Positions 33,735-47,084 of a stretch of 64,000 nt of DNA are shown in pieces (position 1 is the first letter of the stretch; the number at the start of each line of letters is the position of its first letter). The notes beneath the pieces were generated by a model. That model worked only from the letters and a program-made list of their open reading frames with translations, was not told the DNA's origin and did not search any database. The stretch is from NCBI GenBank assembly GCA_963932465.1, contig OZ010790.1, positions 353,304,254 to 353,368,253 on the forward strand, in the 5' to 3' direction. The DNA is from Maratus speciosus. Its lineage: Eukaryota; Arthropoda; Arachnida; Araneae; Salticidae. The translations under genes were made by a program, and so were the position numbers.

Positions 33735-35419
33735 GGACAGTGCCGGGAGGAAGAGGTAGCTTTCATAATCCTTATTTTAAAAAAGCCAACTTATATCATT
33801 CAAACACACGAAGCTCAATTTAGTGGAAACCGAATATAGGAGATTCAATACTAATTTTTATCAATATAATGAATGAGAATTTCGCGAAATTAGTCAGCTT
33901 TATCCAAGCTGCTTTTCTTTAAAGTAACTTATATTTGGCTGCCAAATTCCGTAATTTCTTAAAGTGCCTGTCATTTTAAGACAACATGGTGGATGAGGCT
34001 AAGCAGTGAACTTGGTCGAGACCTTAGTAATTGCTGTGCACATGCTCACTCACATCGGAATCGGTTAATATATAGGAGTGCTGTCGCATGCAAAAAATCA
34101 GATTTTTCAAAATGTCACCCACAATAGAAATTGAAACTGCTATATCTGAGCCATTTTTTAAGGTAAAGACAAACAAAAAATGCTCCTGAATCCTTATATA
34201 AAGGTCAAATACTTAAGAAAAAACCTTTTTCAATTTCTAATTTTTTTGCACCTCACTTTAAATATATATATATTTTTTTAATTTAATGGCCGCCATTTTG
34301 AAACAAGATGGCTGATGAATCTGGCCAGCGAACTTGGTCGAGGTGTTGATGTATACTATCCACATGCCTTCTTACATCGAAATAGGCGAATACGTGTGTT
34401 ATCGCGTGACAAATACAAGATCGTTTCAAAATGTTAGCCATGCTAGAAATTCAAAGTGCTATAAATCAACCATTTTTTAAGATATAAACAAAAGAACAAA
34501 TTTTCAGAAACAAAAACTGCTCCGGAATCTTTGTATCAAGGCCAAACACATAAAAAAAATCTTTTTCATTTTCCAATTTTTTAATACCTCATTTTGAATT
34601 TTAAATTTAATTTTTTTTAATGGCAACCTTTTTGAAACAAGATGGCGAATGAAGCTGGCCAACGAACTCGGTCGAGACATTGGCATGTACTATATGGACA
34701 GACCAAGTTACATCCAAATCGGTTCATAAATACGCCTGTTATCGCGTGACAAAAATCAGGTCGTTTTAAAATGTCAACAACAAGAGAAATTCAAAATGCT
34801 ATTACTCAGCCATTTTTTTTTAGATATAGACGAAAGAAAAAATTTTCCAGAATCTTTGTATTAAGGTCAAACACATACAAAAAAAAATCTTTTTCATTTT
34901 CTAATTTTTTGGTATCTCATTTATTTTATTTTTTTATTTTTTTATTTTTTTAAATGGCCGCCATTTTGAAACAAGATGGTGGATGAAGCTGGCCAACGAA
35001 CTCGGTCGAGATATTTGCATGTACTAAGTACACACCAAGGTACATCCAAATCGGTTCATAAATACGCCTGTTATTACGTGAGAAAATTCAGGACGTTTCA
35101 AAATGTCAGCCACGCTAGAAATTCAAAATGCTATAACGCAGCCATTTCTTATAAGATATAGACGAAACAAAAACTGCTCCCGAATCTTTTTATCAAGGTC
35201 AAACACATAAGATGAAAATATTTTTTCAATTTTCAATTTTTTGGTACCACATTTCAAATTTTAAATTTTTTTAAAAAATTTAAATGGTCGCCATTTTGAA
35301 ACAAAACGGCGGATGAAGCTGGCCAACGAACTCGGTCGAGACATTGGTATGTACTATGTACACACCAAATTACATCGAAATCGGTTCATAATTACGAGAG
35401 TTAGAGTGTGACATAGGTC

Positions 35420-35488
<69 letters not shown>

Positions 35489-35640
35489 TAGATATATATA
35501 TATATCAATTTTGAACGGAGGGTGGTTTCGGGGTCTGGGGTTCATGATCGATGAAAATATACCAAAATTTTTTTAAATCGCTTTCCTCCGAACGGCTGCA
35601 ATAGGTAGCTTTTTGTAAAGAAAGCTACCTAAAAGATTAG
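33735..35640. repeat. 332-bp satellite block nested in R1
   Basis: About four and a half units. The blocks GCCGCCATTTTGAAACAAGATGG, GAAGCTGGCCAACGAACTCGG and AAATCGGTTCATAAATACG recur at about 34,288, 34,621, 34,955 and 35,285, steps of 330-334 bp. GGTAGCTTT near the left edge (about 33,754) is found inverted near the right edge (about 35,621), which suggests a bounded inserted element. Confidence 0.75.
35421..35506. repeat. (TA)n/(GATA)n microsatellite
   Basis: A TA run is followed by about ten GATA units and another TA run, at the end of the 332-bp satellite array. Confidence 0.95.
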
Positions 35641-36237
35641 ACACCTCAGTAACACAAAAAAGTAATTTAGGACATTTTTTGCTCCTGTAACCCCCAGGCG
35701 TAGTGCGATCAACGTAAAATATAGGCTATGTTGGTGCGGGGACTGTCACCATCACTTTGAAACCATTACTTCTGAAATTGGTTTATATATCCAGAGATTG
35801 CATAGAAATCGCTATTTAGAACGTTTTTAGAACGCTTCTCGTTCATTTTCACCCCTTTTAAATTTCAAATTTTTAAGGATATATTCTCGAAGAGTATTTA
35901 CATCTCATAATTACCATACCAAATTTCAAGTTGCTAGCCCCTTCAGTATCACAAAAATCACAATTTAGAACGTTTTTTAAAATGCAACCGGTAAATGGTA
36001 GTGATACCGACATGAAATAGATCCTATATTAGAGCAAGGGCTGTCATCATCAATTCCCAACCATAACTTTTCAAATCGGTTGGGCACTTTCTGGAATTGC
36101 GTAGAAATCGCAATTTAGAACGTTTTTCGTCCATTTTCACTCCTTTTAAATTTCGAATTATTTAGGAAATGTTCTTAGAGATCATTTATACCTTATAAGT
36201 AACTGCCATGCCTAGTTGCCATCCCCTGCAGTATTAC

Positions 36238-36266
36238 AAAAAAAAAAAAAAAAAAAAAAAAAAAAA
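36238..36266. repeat. A tract of 29 nt inside a ~300-bp unit
   Basis: Expansion of the CACAAAAA motif of the repeat unit. Confidence 0.85.
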
Positions 36267-36396
36267 CGCAATTTAGATAGTTTCCTGCTCTCTTACCCCC
36301 TTTGGGGTAGTACAAATGACATGAAATACAGCCTATGTTGGAGCGAGGGCTGTCACCATCGTTTTCACACCATTATATTTTTAATCGGTTCGGTAC

Positions 36397-36579
36397 CAGG
36401 GAAGTGGAGGGTATACGGGGGTATACGCCGTATACCCTCTGGATTTTTAAAGGAACACCGTATACCCTCTCTTTCTCAAGAAAGCTATAGTATATATACA
36501 CTATGATATACCCTTTGCCTTGAGCGTATATCCTCTGCTTAGAACGTATACCCTCTGTTTATTTTACGACTGCACCACT
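36397..36579. mobile_element. hAT-type MITE (183 bp) with 8-bp TSD
   Basis: It is flanked by TTCGGTAC at 36,389-36,396 and 36,580-36,587, an exact 8-bp duplication, and splits a ~300-bp repeat unit. The left end is CAGGGAAGTGGAGGG and the right end, reverse-complemented, CAGTGGTGCAGTCG, so the ends are only loosely inverted. The interior is dominated by CGTATACCCTCT-type motifs in both orientations (at least five copies). It cannot encode a transposase. Confidence 0.8.
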
Positions 36580-37860
36580 GTTCGGTACTTCCCGAGATTG
36601 CGTATAGATCGGAATTTAGAAAGTTTTTTAGAAGGCTTTTCGCTCATTTTCACCTCTTTTAAATATCGATTTTTAGGAAATGTTCTTAGGAATAATTTGT
36701 AACTTATAAATAACTGCCCTGCCTACTTTCAGGATTCTAGGCCCTACAGTAACAAAAAATCGCAATTTAGATTGTTTTTTGCTTCTGCAACCCCTAAGTG
36801 GTGGTGACACCGACATGAAAGAGAGCCTATGTTGGAGCAAGGGCTGTCATCATGAATTTCCAACCATCACTTTTGAAATGGGTTCGGTACTTTCTGAGAG
36901 TGCGTAGAAATCGCCATTTAGAACATTTTTTAGAACGCCTTTTGAGCATTTTAAACCCCTTTTAAATTTCGATTTTTTTAAGAAATGTTCTTAAAGATCG
37001 TTTATATCTTATTGGTAATTGCCATTCCAAATTCCATGTATCTACGCCCTTCAGTAACACAAAAATCGCAATTTCGAAATTTTTTTTGCTCCCACACCCC
37101 CTTTAGGGGAAGTGGCAACGGCATAAAATATCGCCTATATTGGAGTAAAGGTTGTCACCATCGTTTTGACACCATTATTTTTTTAAATCGGTTTGGTACT
37201 TCTTGAGATTGCGTAAAAATCGCCCTTTAGAACATTTTTTAGATCGCTTTTTGTGCATTTTCACCCTTTTAAATTTCGAATTTTTTAAGAAATGTTCTTA
37301 GAGATCATTTATATCTAATTAGTAACCACCATGCGAAATTTCATGTTTCTAGCGCCTTCAGTAACACAAAAATCGCAATTTCGAACGTTTTTTGTTCCTA
37401 CACCCCATTTAGGGGTAGTGCAACCGACATAAAATGTAGCCTATGTTGGAGCAAGGGTTGTCACTATTATTTTGACACCATTATTTTTTAAATCGGTTTG
37501 GTACTTCCTGAAATTTCGTAAAAATCGCCATTTAGAACGTTTTTTAGAATGCTTTTCGCGATTTTCACCCCTTTTTTATTTCGATTTTTTTAAAAAAATG
37601 TCCTTAGATATCATTAGTATCGTATAATTGACTACCATTCCAAATTTCATGTTTCTAGGCCCCCCAGTAACACAAAAATCACATTTTTAGAACGTTTTTT
37701 GTCCTGCACCCCCTTTTGGCGAGTGGCACGGACATAAGATATAGCCTATGTTCTAAGTTGGACTAACACCATCATTTTGATACGATTACTTTTGGAATCG
37801 GTTCGGTAGTTCCAGAGCTTACCTCCGACAAATAAACAATTTTTACCTCTTTATAATATT

Positions 37861-40800
37861 AACTAGCAAACCCCGCGGCTTTGCTCGCGTAACATTTGAA
37901 ATATGCCAAGTGATATTTATATGTCTAATTTTTATCAACAGGTACTAACTGAATTTTTATTTTATTAAAAGGTAATATTTTATTTTATTAAAAAGGTACT
38001 TATTACTTTTAGGAATAATTCAAAAATTACTATTTAAAACACAGTTTGACTAAACATCATTATTACACTGTATTAGGCAGAAATGAGACATAAATTAATA
38101 AAATGAAATAAAACTAAATAAAAGATAATTTAGAAAATATTTTGAAACATTTATGCTCAATTAATACGCTCATTTCAGTATTCATTTGAAGCTTTGAATT
38201 TTTTAGAAACCATCTTCTTACATCTTAAAATTAACCATCATTTCGAATTCCAAATCCTACCACCTCTCTCACCATAAAGGGCTATGCTGAAACAGGAACT
38301 ATCACCATTAATTTGCCAAAATTAATTTTGAAATCGGTTTGTTATTTCCTAATATTCCACAGAAACGTAATTTAAAAAGCTTTTAAAGCCCTTTTTTAGA
38401 ACGTTTGTTGTTCCTGTGAACCCCAGGTGGTAGAATCACCGGCATAAAATATAGCCTGTGTAGGATCAGAGACTGTTACCACTGATTCGCAACTATTACT
38501 TTTATAATCGATTTATATTCCCTGAAATTGCATAGACTCGTAATTTAGAACTTTTTTAGAATGTTTTTCGCACTTCCCCTTCGCTTCACCCCTTTTTAAT
38601 TCGAATTTATATTCGACGTTCCTTCGAGGGAATTTATATTTTATAAGTAACTACCATGTCATATTTAAAGTTTCTAGCCTTTTCAGTATCACAGAAATCG
38701 CAATTTAGAAAGTTTTTAGCTCCCGCAACCCTCTGGTGGTAGTGGAACAGACATAAAATATAGCTTATGTTTGAGCAGGTTCTATCACCAAAATTTGTCA
38801 TCATTATTTTTTTAATCGGTTTGGTAATTTATAAGTTTTCTTAAAAATTGTAATTTATAACGCTTTTCACTCACTTCATTTTTTTAAAATTTGGAATTAT
38901 CTTTCGACTGTTCTTAGAAACCAGTTGCATCTTGTAAGTAAATACCATGCCATACTTCATCCCTTAGTTGTACAAAAAATGCAAATTAGAACATGCTTTG
39001 ATTTTGCAACCCTCAGATGGTAGTGACAGCAACATAAAATATAACCTATGTTATAGCAGGGACTGTCACCATTGATTTGCAACCATAATTTTGAAATAGC
39101 TTTGGTATTTCCTTAGATTGAGTAGAATTCGCAATTTAGAACGTTTTTAGGACGCTTTTCGCGCATTTTCACCGCTTTTTAAATTTCCAATTTTTTCGAA
39201 ACTGTTCTTAAAGATCATTTATAGCTAATAAATATGTACCTTGCCTAATTTTAAGTTGCTAGCCCCTACCGATCACAAAAATCGAAATTTAGAACGCTTT
39301 TTTGCTCCTGCAACGTCTTGGTGATAGTGATACCGACATAAAATAGCGTCTATGTTAGAGCAGAGGATTTCAGCCTCAATTACCTACCATTACGTTTGAA
39401 ATCAGATTCATTCTTCCTGAGATATTGCCGACAAATCGGCATCTAGAACGTTTTTAGAACGCTTTTCGCGCATTTTGCTCCTGCATCTCCTCTGGGGTAG
39501 TGAAAACAGATATAAAATATATCCTATCTTGGAGCAAGATCTGTCACCATCATTTTTACACCATTATATTTGAAATTGGTTCAGTACTTCCTGAGATTGC
39601 ATAGAAATCGGAATTTCGAAAGTTTTTTATAGCGCTTTTTGCGCATTTTGACCCCCTTTTAAATTTCGATTTTTTTAGGAAATGTCCTTAGAGATCATTG
39701 ATATCTTATAACTAACTACCATTCCAAATTTTACGATTCTAGGCCCTTCCGTAACGCAAAAACCGCAATTTAGAACGTTTGTTGCTCCTGTACCCGCTTT
39801 GGGGTAGTGGCACCGACATAAAACATCGCCTATGTTGGAGCAAGAGTTTTCACCATCATTTTGACGCTATTATTTTTTAGATCGGTTTAATATTTCTTGA
39901 GATTGTGTAGAAACCACCATTAGAACGTTTTTTAGAACGTTTTTCGCGCATTTTCACTCCTTTTAAATTTCGAATTGTTTAAGAACTGTTTTTAGAAATC
40001 CTTTATATCTAACAAGTAGCTAATATTTCAAATTTCATATTTCTAGGCCTTTCGGTAACGCAAAATTGGATTTTTAGAACGTTTTTTGCTCCTGCACCCC
40101 CTTTGGGGTAGTGGCACCGACATAAAACATAGACTATGTTGGAGCAAGGGTTGTCAGCGACATTTTGACACCATTATTTTTTAAATCGGTTTGGTATTTC
40201 CTGAGATTCTGTAGAAACCACCATTTATAACGTTTTTTAGAACGATTTTCGCGCATTTTCACCCCTTTCAAATTTCGAATTGCTTAAGAACTGTTCTTAG
40301 AAATACTTTATATCTAATAAGTAGCTAACATTTCAAATTTCATATTTCTAGGCCCTTCGGTAACGCAAAAATTGGATTTTTAGAATGTTTTTTGCTCCTG
40401 CACCCCCTTTGAGGTAGTGGCACCGACATAAAACATAGACTATGTTGGAGCAAGGGTTGTCAGCGACATTTTGACACCATTATTTTTTAAATCGGTTTGG
40501 TATTTTCTGAGATTATGTAGAAACCACCATTTAGAACGTTTTTTAGAACGATTTTCGCGCGTTTTCACCCCTTTCAAATTTCGAATTGCTTAAGAACTGT
40601 TCTTAGAAATCCTTTATATCTAATAAGTAGCTAATATTTCAAATTTCATATTTCTAGGTCCTTCAGTAACACATAAATCGCATTTTTAGAACGTTTTTTG
40701 CTCCTGCACCCCCTTTGGGTAGTGACACCGACATAAAACATAGCCTATCTTGGAGCAAGCGTTGTCACCGTCATTTTGACACCAATACTTTTTAAATCGG

Positions 40801-41200
40801 TTTGGTATTTCCTGAGATTGTGTAGAAACCACCATTTAGGACGTTTTTTAGAACACTTTTTGTGCATTTTCACCCCTTTTAAATTTCGAATTGTTTAAAA
40901 CTGTTCTTAGACATCATTTATGTCTTATAAGTAACTAATATTCAAAATTTCATATTTCTAAGCCCTTCGGTAACGCTAAAATCGCATTTTTAGAACGTTT
41001 TTTGCTCCTACACCCCCTTTGGAGTAGTGGCACCTACATAAGATATAGCCTATGTTCTAAGTTGGACTAACACCATCATTTTGATACCATTACTTTTGGA
41101 ATCGGTTCGGTAGTTCCAGAGCTTATTTCCGACAAATAAATAATTTTTTCCTCTCTTTAATAGGAGTATAGATAAATAAATAAATAAATAAATAAATAAT
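37861..41200. repeat. Repeat element R2 with CCCCGCGGCTTTGCTCGCG head
   Basis: It has the same head (AACTAGCAAACCCCGCGG) and tail as R1 and about ten ~300-bp units. The last units (cores at about 39,949, 40,252, 40,557 and 40,863) are much more alike than the first ones, so amplification ran towards the 3' end. The tail ends AATAGGAGTATAGATAAATAAA with a TAAA microsatellite. Confidence 0.72.
41173..41200. repeat. (TAAA)n tail microsatellite between R2 and R3
   Basis: Seven TAAA-like units after the motif GGAGTATAGAT, immediately before the R3 head. Confidence 0.85.
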
Positions 41201-44200
41201 AACTAGCAAACCCCGCGGCTTTGCTCGCGTAATATTTGAAATATGCCAAGTAATATTTATTGTCTAATTTTTATTAAAAGGTACCAACTAAATTTTTATT
41301 TTATTAAAAGTTAATATTTTATTTTATTAAAAGTTTTTTTTTATTAAAAGGTACTTATTACTTTTAGGAATAATTCAAAAATTACTATTTAAAACACAGT
41401 TTGATTAAACATCATTATTACACTGCATTAGGCAGAAATGAGACTTAAATTAATAAAATGAAGTAAAACTAAATAAATAATTTAAAAAATATTTTGAAAC
41501 TTTTATGCTTAATTAATACGCTCATTTTAGTATTCATTTGAAGTTTTGAATTTTTTAGAAACCATCTTTTTACATCTTAAAATTAACCATCATGTCAAAT
41601 TCCAAGTCCTACCACCTCTCAACATAAAGGGCTATGTTGAAACAGGAACTGTCACCCTTAATTTGCCAACATTAATTTTGAAATCGGTTTGTTATTTCCT
41701 AATATTCCACAGAAACGTAATTTAAAAAGCTTTTAAAGCCCTTTTTTAGAACGTTTGTTGTTCCTGTGAACCCCAGGTGGGATAATCACCGGCATAAAAT
41801 ATAGCCCGTGTAGGATCAGAGACTGTTACCATCGATTCGCAACTATTACTTTCATAATCGGTTTATATTCCCCGAAATTGCATAAAATCGTAATTTAGAC
41901 CTTTTTGAGAATGCTTTTCGCACCTCCCCTTCGCGTCACCCTTTTTTAATTCAAATTTATTTTCGACGTTCTTTCGATGGCATTTATATTTTATAAGTAA
42001 CTACCATGTCATATTTAAAGTCTCTAGCCTTTTCAGTATCACAGAAATCGCAATTTAGAAAGTTTTTAGCTCCTGCAACCCTCTGGTGGTAGTGGAACAG
42101 ACATAAAATATAGCTTATGTTTGAGCAGATTCTATCACCAAAATTTGTCATCATTATTTTTTTAATCGGTTTGGTAATTTATAAGTTGGCTTAAAAATTG
42201 TAATTTATAACGCTTTTCACTCACTTCATTTTTTTTTAATTTGGAATTCTCTTTCGACTGTTCTTGAAAGCAGATGCATCTTATAAGTAAATACCATGCC
42301 ATACTTCAAAGTATTAGACTCCTCAGTTGTGCAAAAACCGCAAATTAGAACATGTTTTGCTTTTGCAACCCTCAGCCTCAGATGGTAGTGACAGCAACAT
42401 AAAATGTAACCTATGTTATAGTAGGGACTGTCACCATTTATTTGCAACCATTACTTTTGAAATAGCTTTGGTATTTCCTTAGATTGAGTAGAAATCGCAA
42501 TTTAGAACGTTTTTAGGACGCTTTTCGCGCATTTTCACCCTTTTTTAAATTTTCAATTTTTTCGAAACTGTTCTTAAAGATCATTTATATCTAATAAATA
42601 TGTACCTTGCCTAATTTTAAGTTGCTAGCCCCTACCGATCACAAAAATCGAAATTTAGAACGCTTTTTTGCTCCTGCAACGTCTTGGTGATAGTGATAAG
42701 GACATAAAATAGTGTCTATGTTAGAGCAGAGGCTGTCAGCATCAATTTCCTACTATTACGTTTGAAATCAGATTCATTCTTCCTGAGATATTGCCGACAA
42801 ATCGGCATTTAGAACGTTTTTAGAACGCTTTTCGCGCATTTTGCTCCTGCATTTCCTCTGGGGTAGTGGAAACAGAAATAAAATATAGCCTATATTGGAG
42901 CAAGATCTGTCACCATCATTTTTACACCATTATATTTGAAATCGGTTCAGTACTTCCTGAGATTGCATAGAAATCGCAATTTAGAAAGTTTTTTACAACG
43001 CTTTTTTCGCATTTTGACCCCCCTTTTAAATTTCGATTTTTTAAGGAAATGTCCTTAGAAATCCTTGATATCTTATATCTAACTACCATTCCAAATTTCA
43101 CGATTCTAGGCCCTTCCGTAACGCAAAATCCGCAATTTAGAACGTTTTTCTCCTGCACCCCCTTTGGGGTAGTGGCACCGACATAAAATATCGCCTACGT
43201 TGGAGCAAAGGTTGTCACCATCATTTTGCGCCATTATTTTTAGATCGGTTTGGTATTTCCTGAGATTGTGTAGAAACCACCATTAGAACGTTTTTTAGAA
43301 CGCTTTTCGCGCATTTTCACCCCTTTTAAATTTCGAATTGTTTAAGAACTGTCCTTAGAGATCCTTGATATCTTATAACTAACTACCATTCCAAATTTCA
43401 CAATTCTAGGCCCTTCCGTAACGCAAAAGCCGCAATTTAGAACGTTTTTCTCCTGCACCCCCTTTGGGGTAGTGGCACCGACATAAAACATCGCCTACGT
43501 TGGAGCAAAGGTTGTCACCATCATTTTGCGCCAATATTTTTAGATCGGTTTGGTATTTCCTGAGATTGTGTAGAAACCACCATTAGAACGTTTTTTAGAA
43601 CGCTTTTCGCGCATTTTCACCCCTTTTAAATTTCGAATTGTTTAAGAACTGTTCTTAGAAATCCTTTATATCTAATAAGTAGCTAATATTTCAAATTTCA
43701 TATTTCTAGGCCCTTCGGTAATGCAAAAATCGCATTTTTACAACGTTTTTTGCTCCTGCACCCCTTTACGGGTAGTCGCACCGACATAAAACATAACCTA
43801 TGTTGAAGCAAGGGTTGTCACCGTCATTTTGACACCAATATTTTCTAAATCGGTTTGGTATTTCCTGAGATTGTGTAGAAACCACCATTTAGAACGTTTT
43901 TTAGAACGATTTTCGCGCATTTTCACCTCTTTCAAATTTCGAATTGTTTAAGAACTGTTCTTAGAATTCCTTTATATCTAATAAGTAGCTAATATTTCAA
44001 ATTTTATATTTCTAAGCCCTGCAGTAACACATAAATCGCATTTTTAGAACGTTTTTTGTTCCTGCACCCCCTTTGGGGTAGTGACACCGACATAAAACAT
44101 AGCCTATCTTGGAGCAAGCGTTGTCACCATTATTAAGACACCAATATTTTTTTAATCGGTTTGGTATTTCCTGAGATTGTGTAGAAACTACCATTTAGAA

Positions 44201-44870
44201 CGTTTTTTAGAACGCTTTTTGTGCATTTTCACCCCTTTTTCTTTTCGAATTGTTTAAGAACTGTTCTTAGAAATCCTTTATATCTAATAAGTAGCTAATA
44301 TTTCAAATTGCATATTTCTAGGCCCTTCGGTAATGCAAAAATCGCATTTTTAGAACGTTTTTTGCTCCTGCACCCCCTTTGGGGTAGTGACACCGACATA
44401 AAACATAGTCTATCTTGGAGCAAGTGTTGTCACCATCATTTTGACACCAATATTTTTTAAATCGGTTTGGTATTTCCTGAGATTGTGTGGAAACTACCAT
44501 TTAGAACGTTTTTTAGAACGCTTTTTGTGCATTTCCACACCTTTTAAATTTCGAATTGTTTAAGAACTGTTCTTAGAAATCCTTTATATCTAATAAGTAG
44601 CTAATATTTCAAATTTCATATTTCTAGGCCTTTCAGTAACGCTAAAATCGCATTTTTAGAACGTTTTTTGCTCCTACAGCCCCTTTGGGGTAGTGGCACC
44701 GACATAAGATATAGCCTATGTTCTAAGTTGGACTCACACCATCATTTTGATACCATTACTTTTGGAATCGGTTCGGTAGTTCCAGAGCTTACCTCCGACA
44801 AATAAACAATTTTTTCCTCTTCATAATAGGAGTATAGAAGTATAGATTAGTATAGATAGATTATGAAGGC
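41201..44870. repeat. Repeat element R3 with CCCCGCGGCTTTGCTCGCG head
   Basis: Unit by unit it follows R2 at an offset of about 3,350 bp (for example ATAGCCTGTGTAGGATCAGAG near 38,450 and its counterpart near 41,800), so R2 and R3 are a higher-order duplication. R3 has additional near-identical ~300-bp units at about 43,270-44,560. The tail reads AATAGGAGTATAGAAGTATAGATTAGTATAGATAG. Confidence 0.72.
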
Positions 44871-46010
44871 GTACAAATTGAACATCCAAAATGCTATGCA
44901 TCAAAGTGGAATTATTCAAAATGTGTTAGGAAAAATTACATATTTATTTTTCCAGAAAATATCGGTTACTAGAAAATATTTTGTTTGGTTATGAAAAGCC
45001 TCGGTAGCGCTTACAAGTTGCATTCTTTGATGTAACATTTTACAACTTGTTCATAGCTGGCAGCATATGCTCTATTTAAAAAAATAAATAAACATCCTTC
45101 TATATATAATAAAAAGTTTTGATTTGGAAATGACCAATGAAAATCTGCGTAGATATTCCCGGCAGATCGGCATCCAGTTTGAATGCTTAAGCATGGCCTG
45201 TCTTCGTTAATATTAAAAAAAACAGTCGCATAGAAAAATATGAAAATCAGTAGTATAATAGAGAAATGTTCGATAAACATGCTGATGTACACAGTTTTCA
45301 AATCGAAGAATTATTTTAAGAGATATTTAATACCAAAGTTGGACAAAATCGTTCCATTAAAACAGTTTTATAGGAGCAAACACTGTACATAGGAATTTAA
45401 TCTTTTTTAGATCATTTTATGCGTCATAATTTCCCGGTGTGCAGACTGCATTTAGTTTTTTAATTTGCGGTTTTATTTCTATTTTAATTTCAAATTTTCA
45501 GCATTTCGAGAGATATTTTTTCCACATATTAGAAAATTGTATTAATTTAAACTGTTGCCAACTGTATAAACTGCGCAAACAATAATGTTTGCTTCAAATT
45601 AAAAATTTATTTTACACGTGACTATTATAAACAGAATATATAAAAAGCAGGAACTCATTGAAAATTACGTCATAAAAACTATATTCACACGCAAATTTTA
45701 AAAGAGAAAGAATATTGTAAAATAATAAATTCATTAACATGCGTTAGAAGTCTTAAATAGGAGAATATACGTCACATTACACTTATTACGTAAAATGAAC
45801 AAAAAATAATGGTGCAAAACAGTTTAAATTAAAAAATGGCGCGAGACATTTATTTGAAATTTTAAGATGATCATAATATTTCCTTTCTAACAAAAGTTTT
45901 TTTATGTGAATATTAAAAAGAGAAAAGAAAGTTTGGTGAAGATTAAGTCAGATTCAAATTATAATTCAATCTCCGAAATCTTTTTAAAGCCGATCAAATT
46001 AGCGTGCTGT

Positions 46011-46078
46011 TAGAGTCTGCGGTGTCTGAACGGGGGTTGACGAGCGTAGCTCGTAGGGGGCAGAGCCCCTTAGTAGTT
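46011..46078 (+). mobile_element. GC-rich hairpin terminus, Helitron/Helentron-like 3' end
   Basis: GTTGACGAGCGTAGCTCGTA is followed by the hairpin GGGGGCAGAGCCCC and TTAGTA. The same arrangement occurs at 52,608-52,662, where the hairpin is followed by CTAGTA. A terminal hairpin followed by CTAG-like bases and an AT-rich flank is how Helitron-type elements end. No Rep/helicase sequence is present, and the 5' end was not found. Confidence 0.35.
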
Positions 46079-46487
46079 AAAAAAATAATAAACGAACTAA
46101 ATTGTACTCCATACAGAATGAATACACATTTCATTAAAGAAATTTTCTGTTCGATTTTTTTGCAAATATTAGAAAACGTAAAAATTTAAAGATCGCCATA
46201 TTTGAAAGTAAACAATAAAACAATCTTCACATTTCTTATAAGTTTTGATCATTCTGTAATGCATAATTTATGATTGTTAAGGAAGTTTCAATTTATCTGA
46301 ATTCTGTTTATGATAAAATGTAATAATTAGTATAATAGTTATAATAGTTATATGTCTCTATCAGGTGTTTCAATTAGTTTCAAAATCATAAAATGAATTA
46401 ATGATATTTTTATGATAATTGTTGTGTTTGATTTTTGTTTCTACTTTTTAAAATGCTGTTCCGAAACACCACCCAATTTTCAATTAG

Positions 46488-46521
46488 AATATATATATAT
46501 ATATAATATATATATATATAT
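46488..46521. repeat. (TA)n microsatellite
   Basis: Two TA runs separated by a single interruption. Confidence 0.9.
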
Positions 46522-47084
46522 AGTATGTTATATAAACCCAAAATTTCACACATACTTAAATTTAAACTAAATAGAAACAGCACAACACGAAAAAAAACAT
46601 ATACAATTCTAAACGACGAAGAAAATAAAATAAAAAAACGGTATCCTTATCGGCAGTGTGTATTTTGTAAAAAAAAAAAAAAAAAACAGCTATGTTTCAG
46701 AATAAAGATTGTATACAATTAGTACAATAGTGTCACTGGTTTTTGGTCGTAATGGAAAAATCAAATCCACAAAAATATTCGAAAGCATATCACACATACT
46801 CGACACTGGACCCGACTACACGTTAAACAGTAAAAGTATATAACACTATGTATTAAACGGTATAACATAATCTGAAAGCACAGCTGAGGTAGCAAAGATG
46901 TATAATATTCAGTAAAATGTCACATATACTTTTTACCGAAACTTGAGCCACACAGCTACAAAAACTAACAAAATCCAATGTTGGAAAATCCATCCAAGTT
47001 CATTACTTTATTCCACAATGTCATGCATCATTGTAAAACATTCTAAACGGTTTTAAGTTATATGTGGACAGTATGGATAGCGGA

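Larger units (their letters stand above)
32644..37860. repeat. Repeat element R1 with CCCCGCGGCTTTGCTCGCG head
   Basis: It begins AACTAGTAAACCCCGCGG and continues ...TTGAAATATGCCAAGTGATATT. It ends GGTTCGGTAGTTCCAGAGC, TTACCTCCGACAAATAAACA and CTCTTTATAATATT, right before the next head. The body is made of diverged ~300-bp units that each carry AATCGGTTnGGTA, a CGCnnTTTAGAACGTTTTT block, TTTGCTCCTGCA and GACATAAAATATAGCCTATGT. A 332-bp satellite block (about 33,735-35,640) and a hAT MITE (36,397-36,579) are nested inside. No coding sequence is apparent. Confidence 0.7.
44871..47084. other. AT-rich sequence without a recognised gene
   Basis: A 96-codon minus ORF at 45,011-45,301 has a hydrophobic start and a few Cys but matches no family I know. 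A GC-rich hairpin end lies at 46,011-46,078, a TA microsatellite at about 46,488-46,521, and a short A tract near 46,670. Confidence 0.4.

Noticed and set aside
32700..44800. Regularly spaced units as a possible CRISPR-like array
   Set aside because: The units are ~300-bp diverged satellite monomers without short conserved repeats and unique spacers, and the DNA is eukaryotic.
45011..45301. 96-codon minus ORF with a hydrophobic start and several Cys, like a secreted peptide
   Set aside because: Composition follows the AT-rich DNA, no family is recognised, no splice or promoter context is visible, and part of it resembles dispersed TATATATAGAAGG-type sequence. Not strong enough to call a gene.
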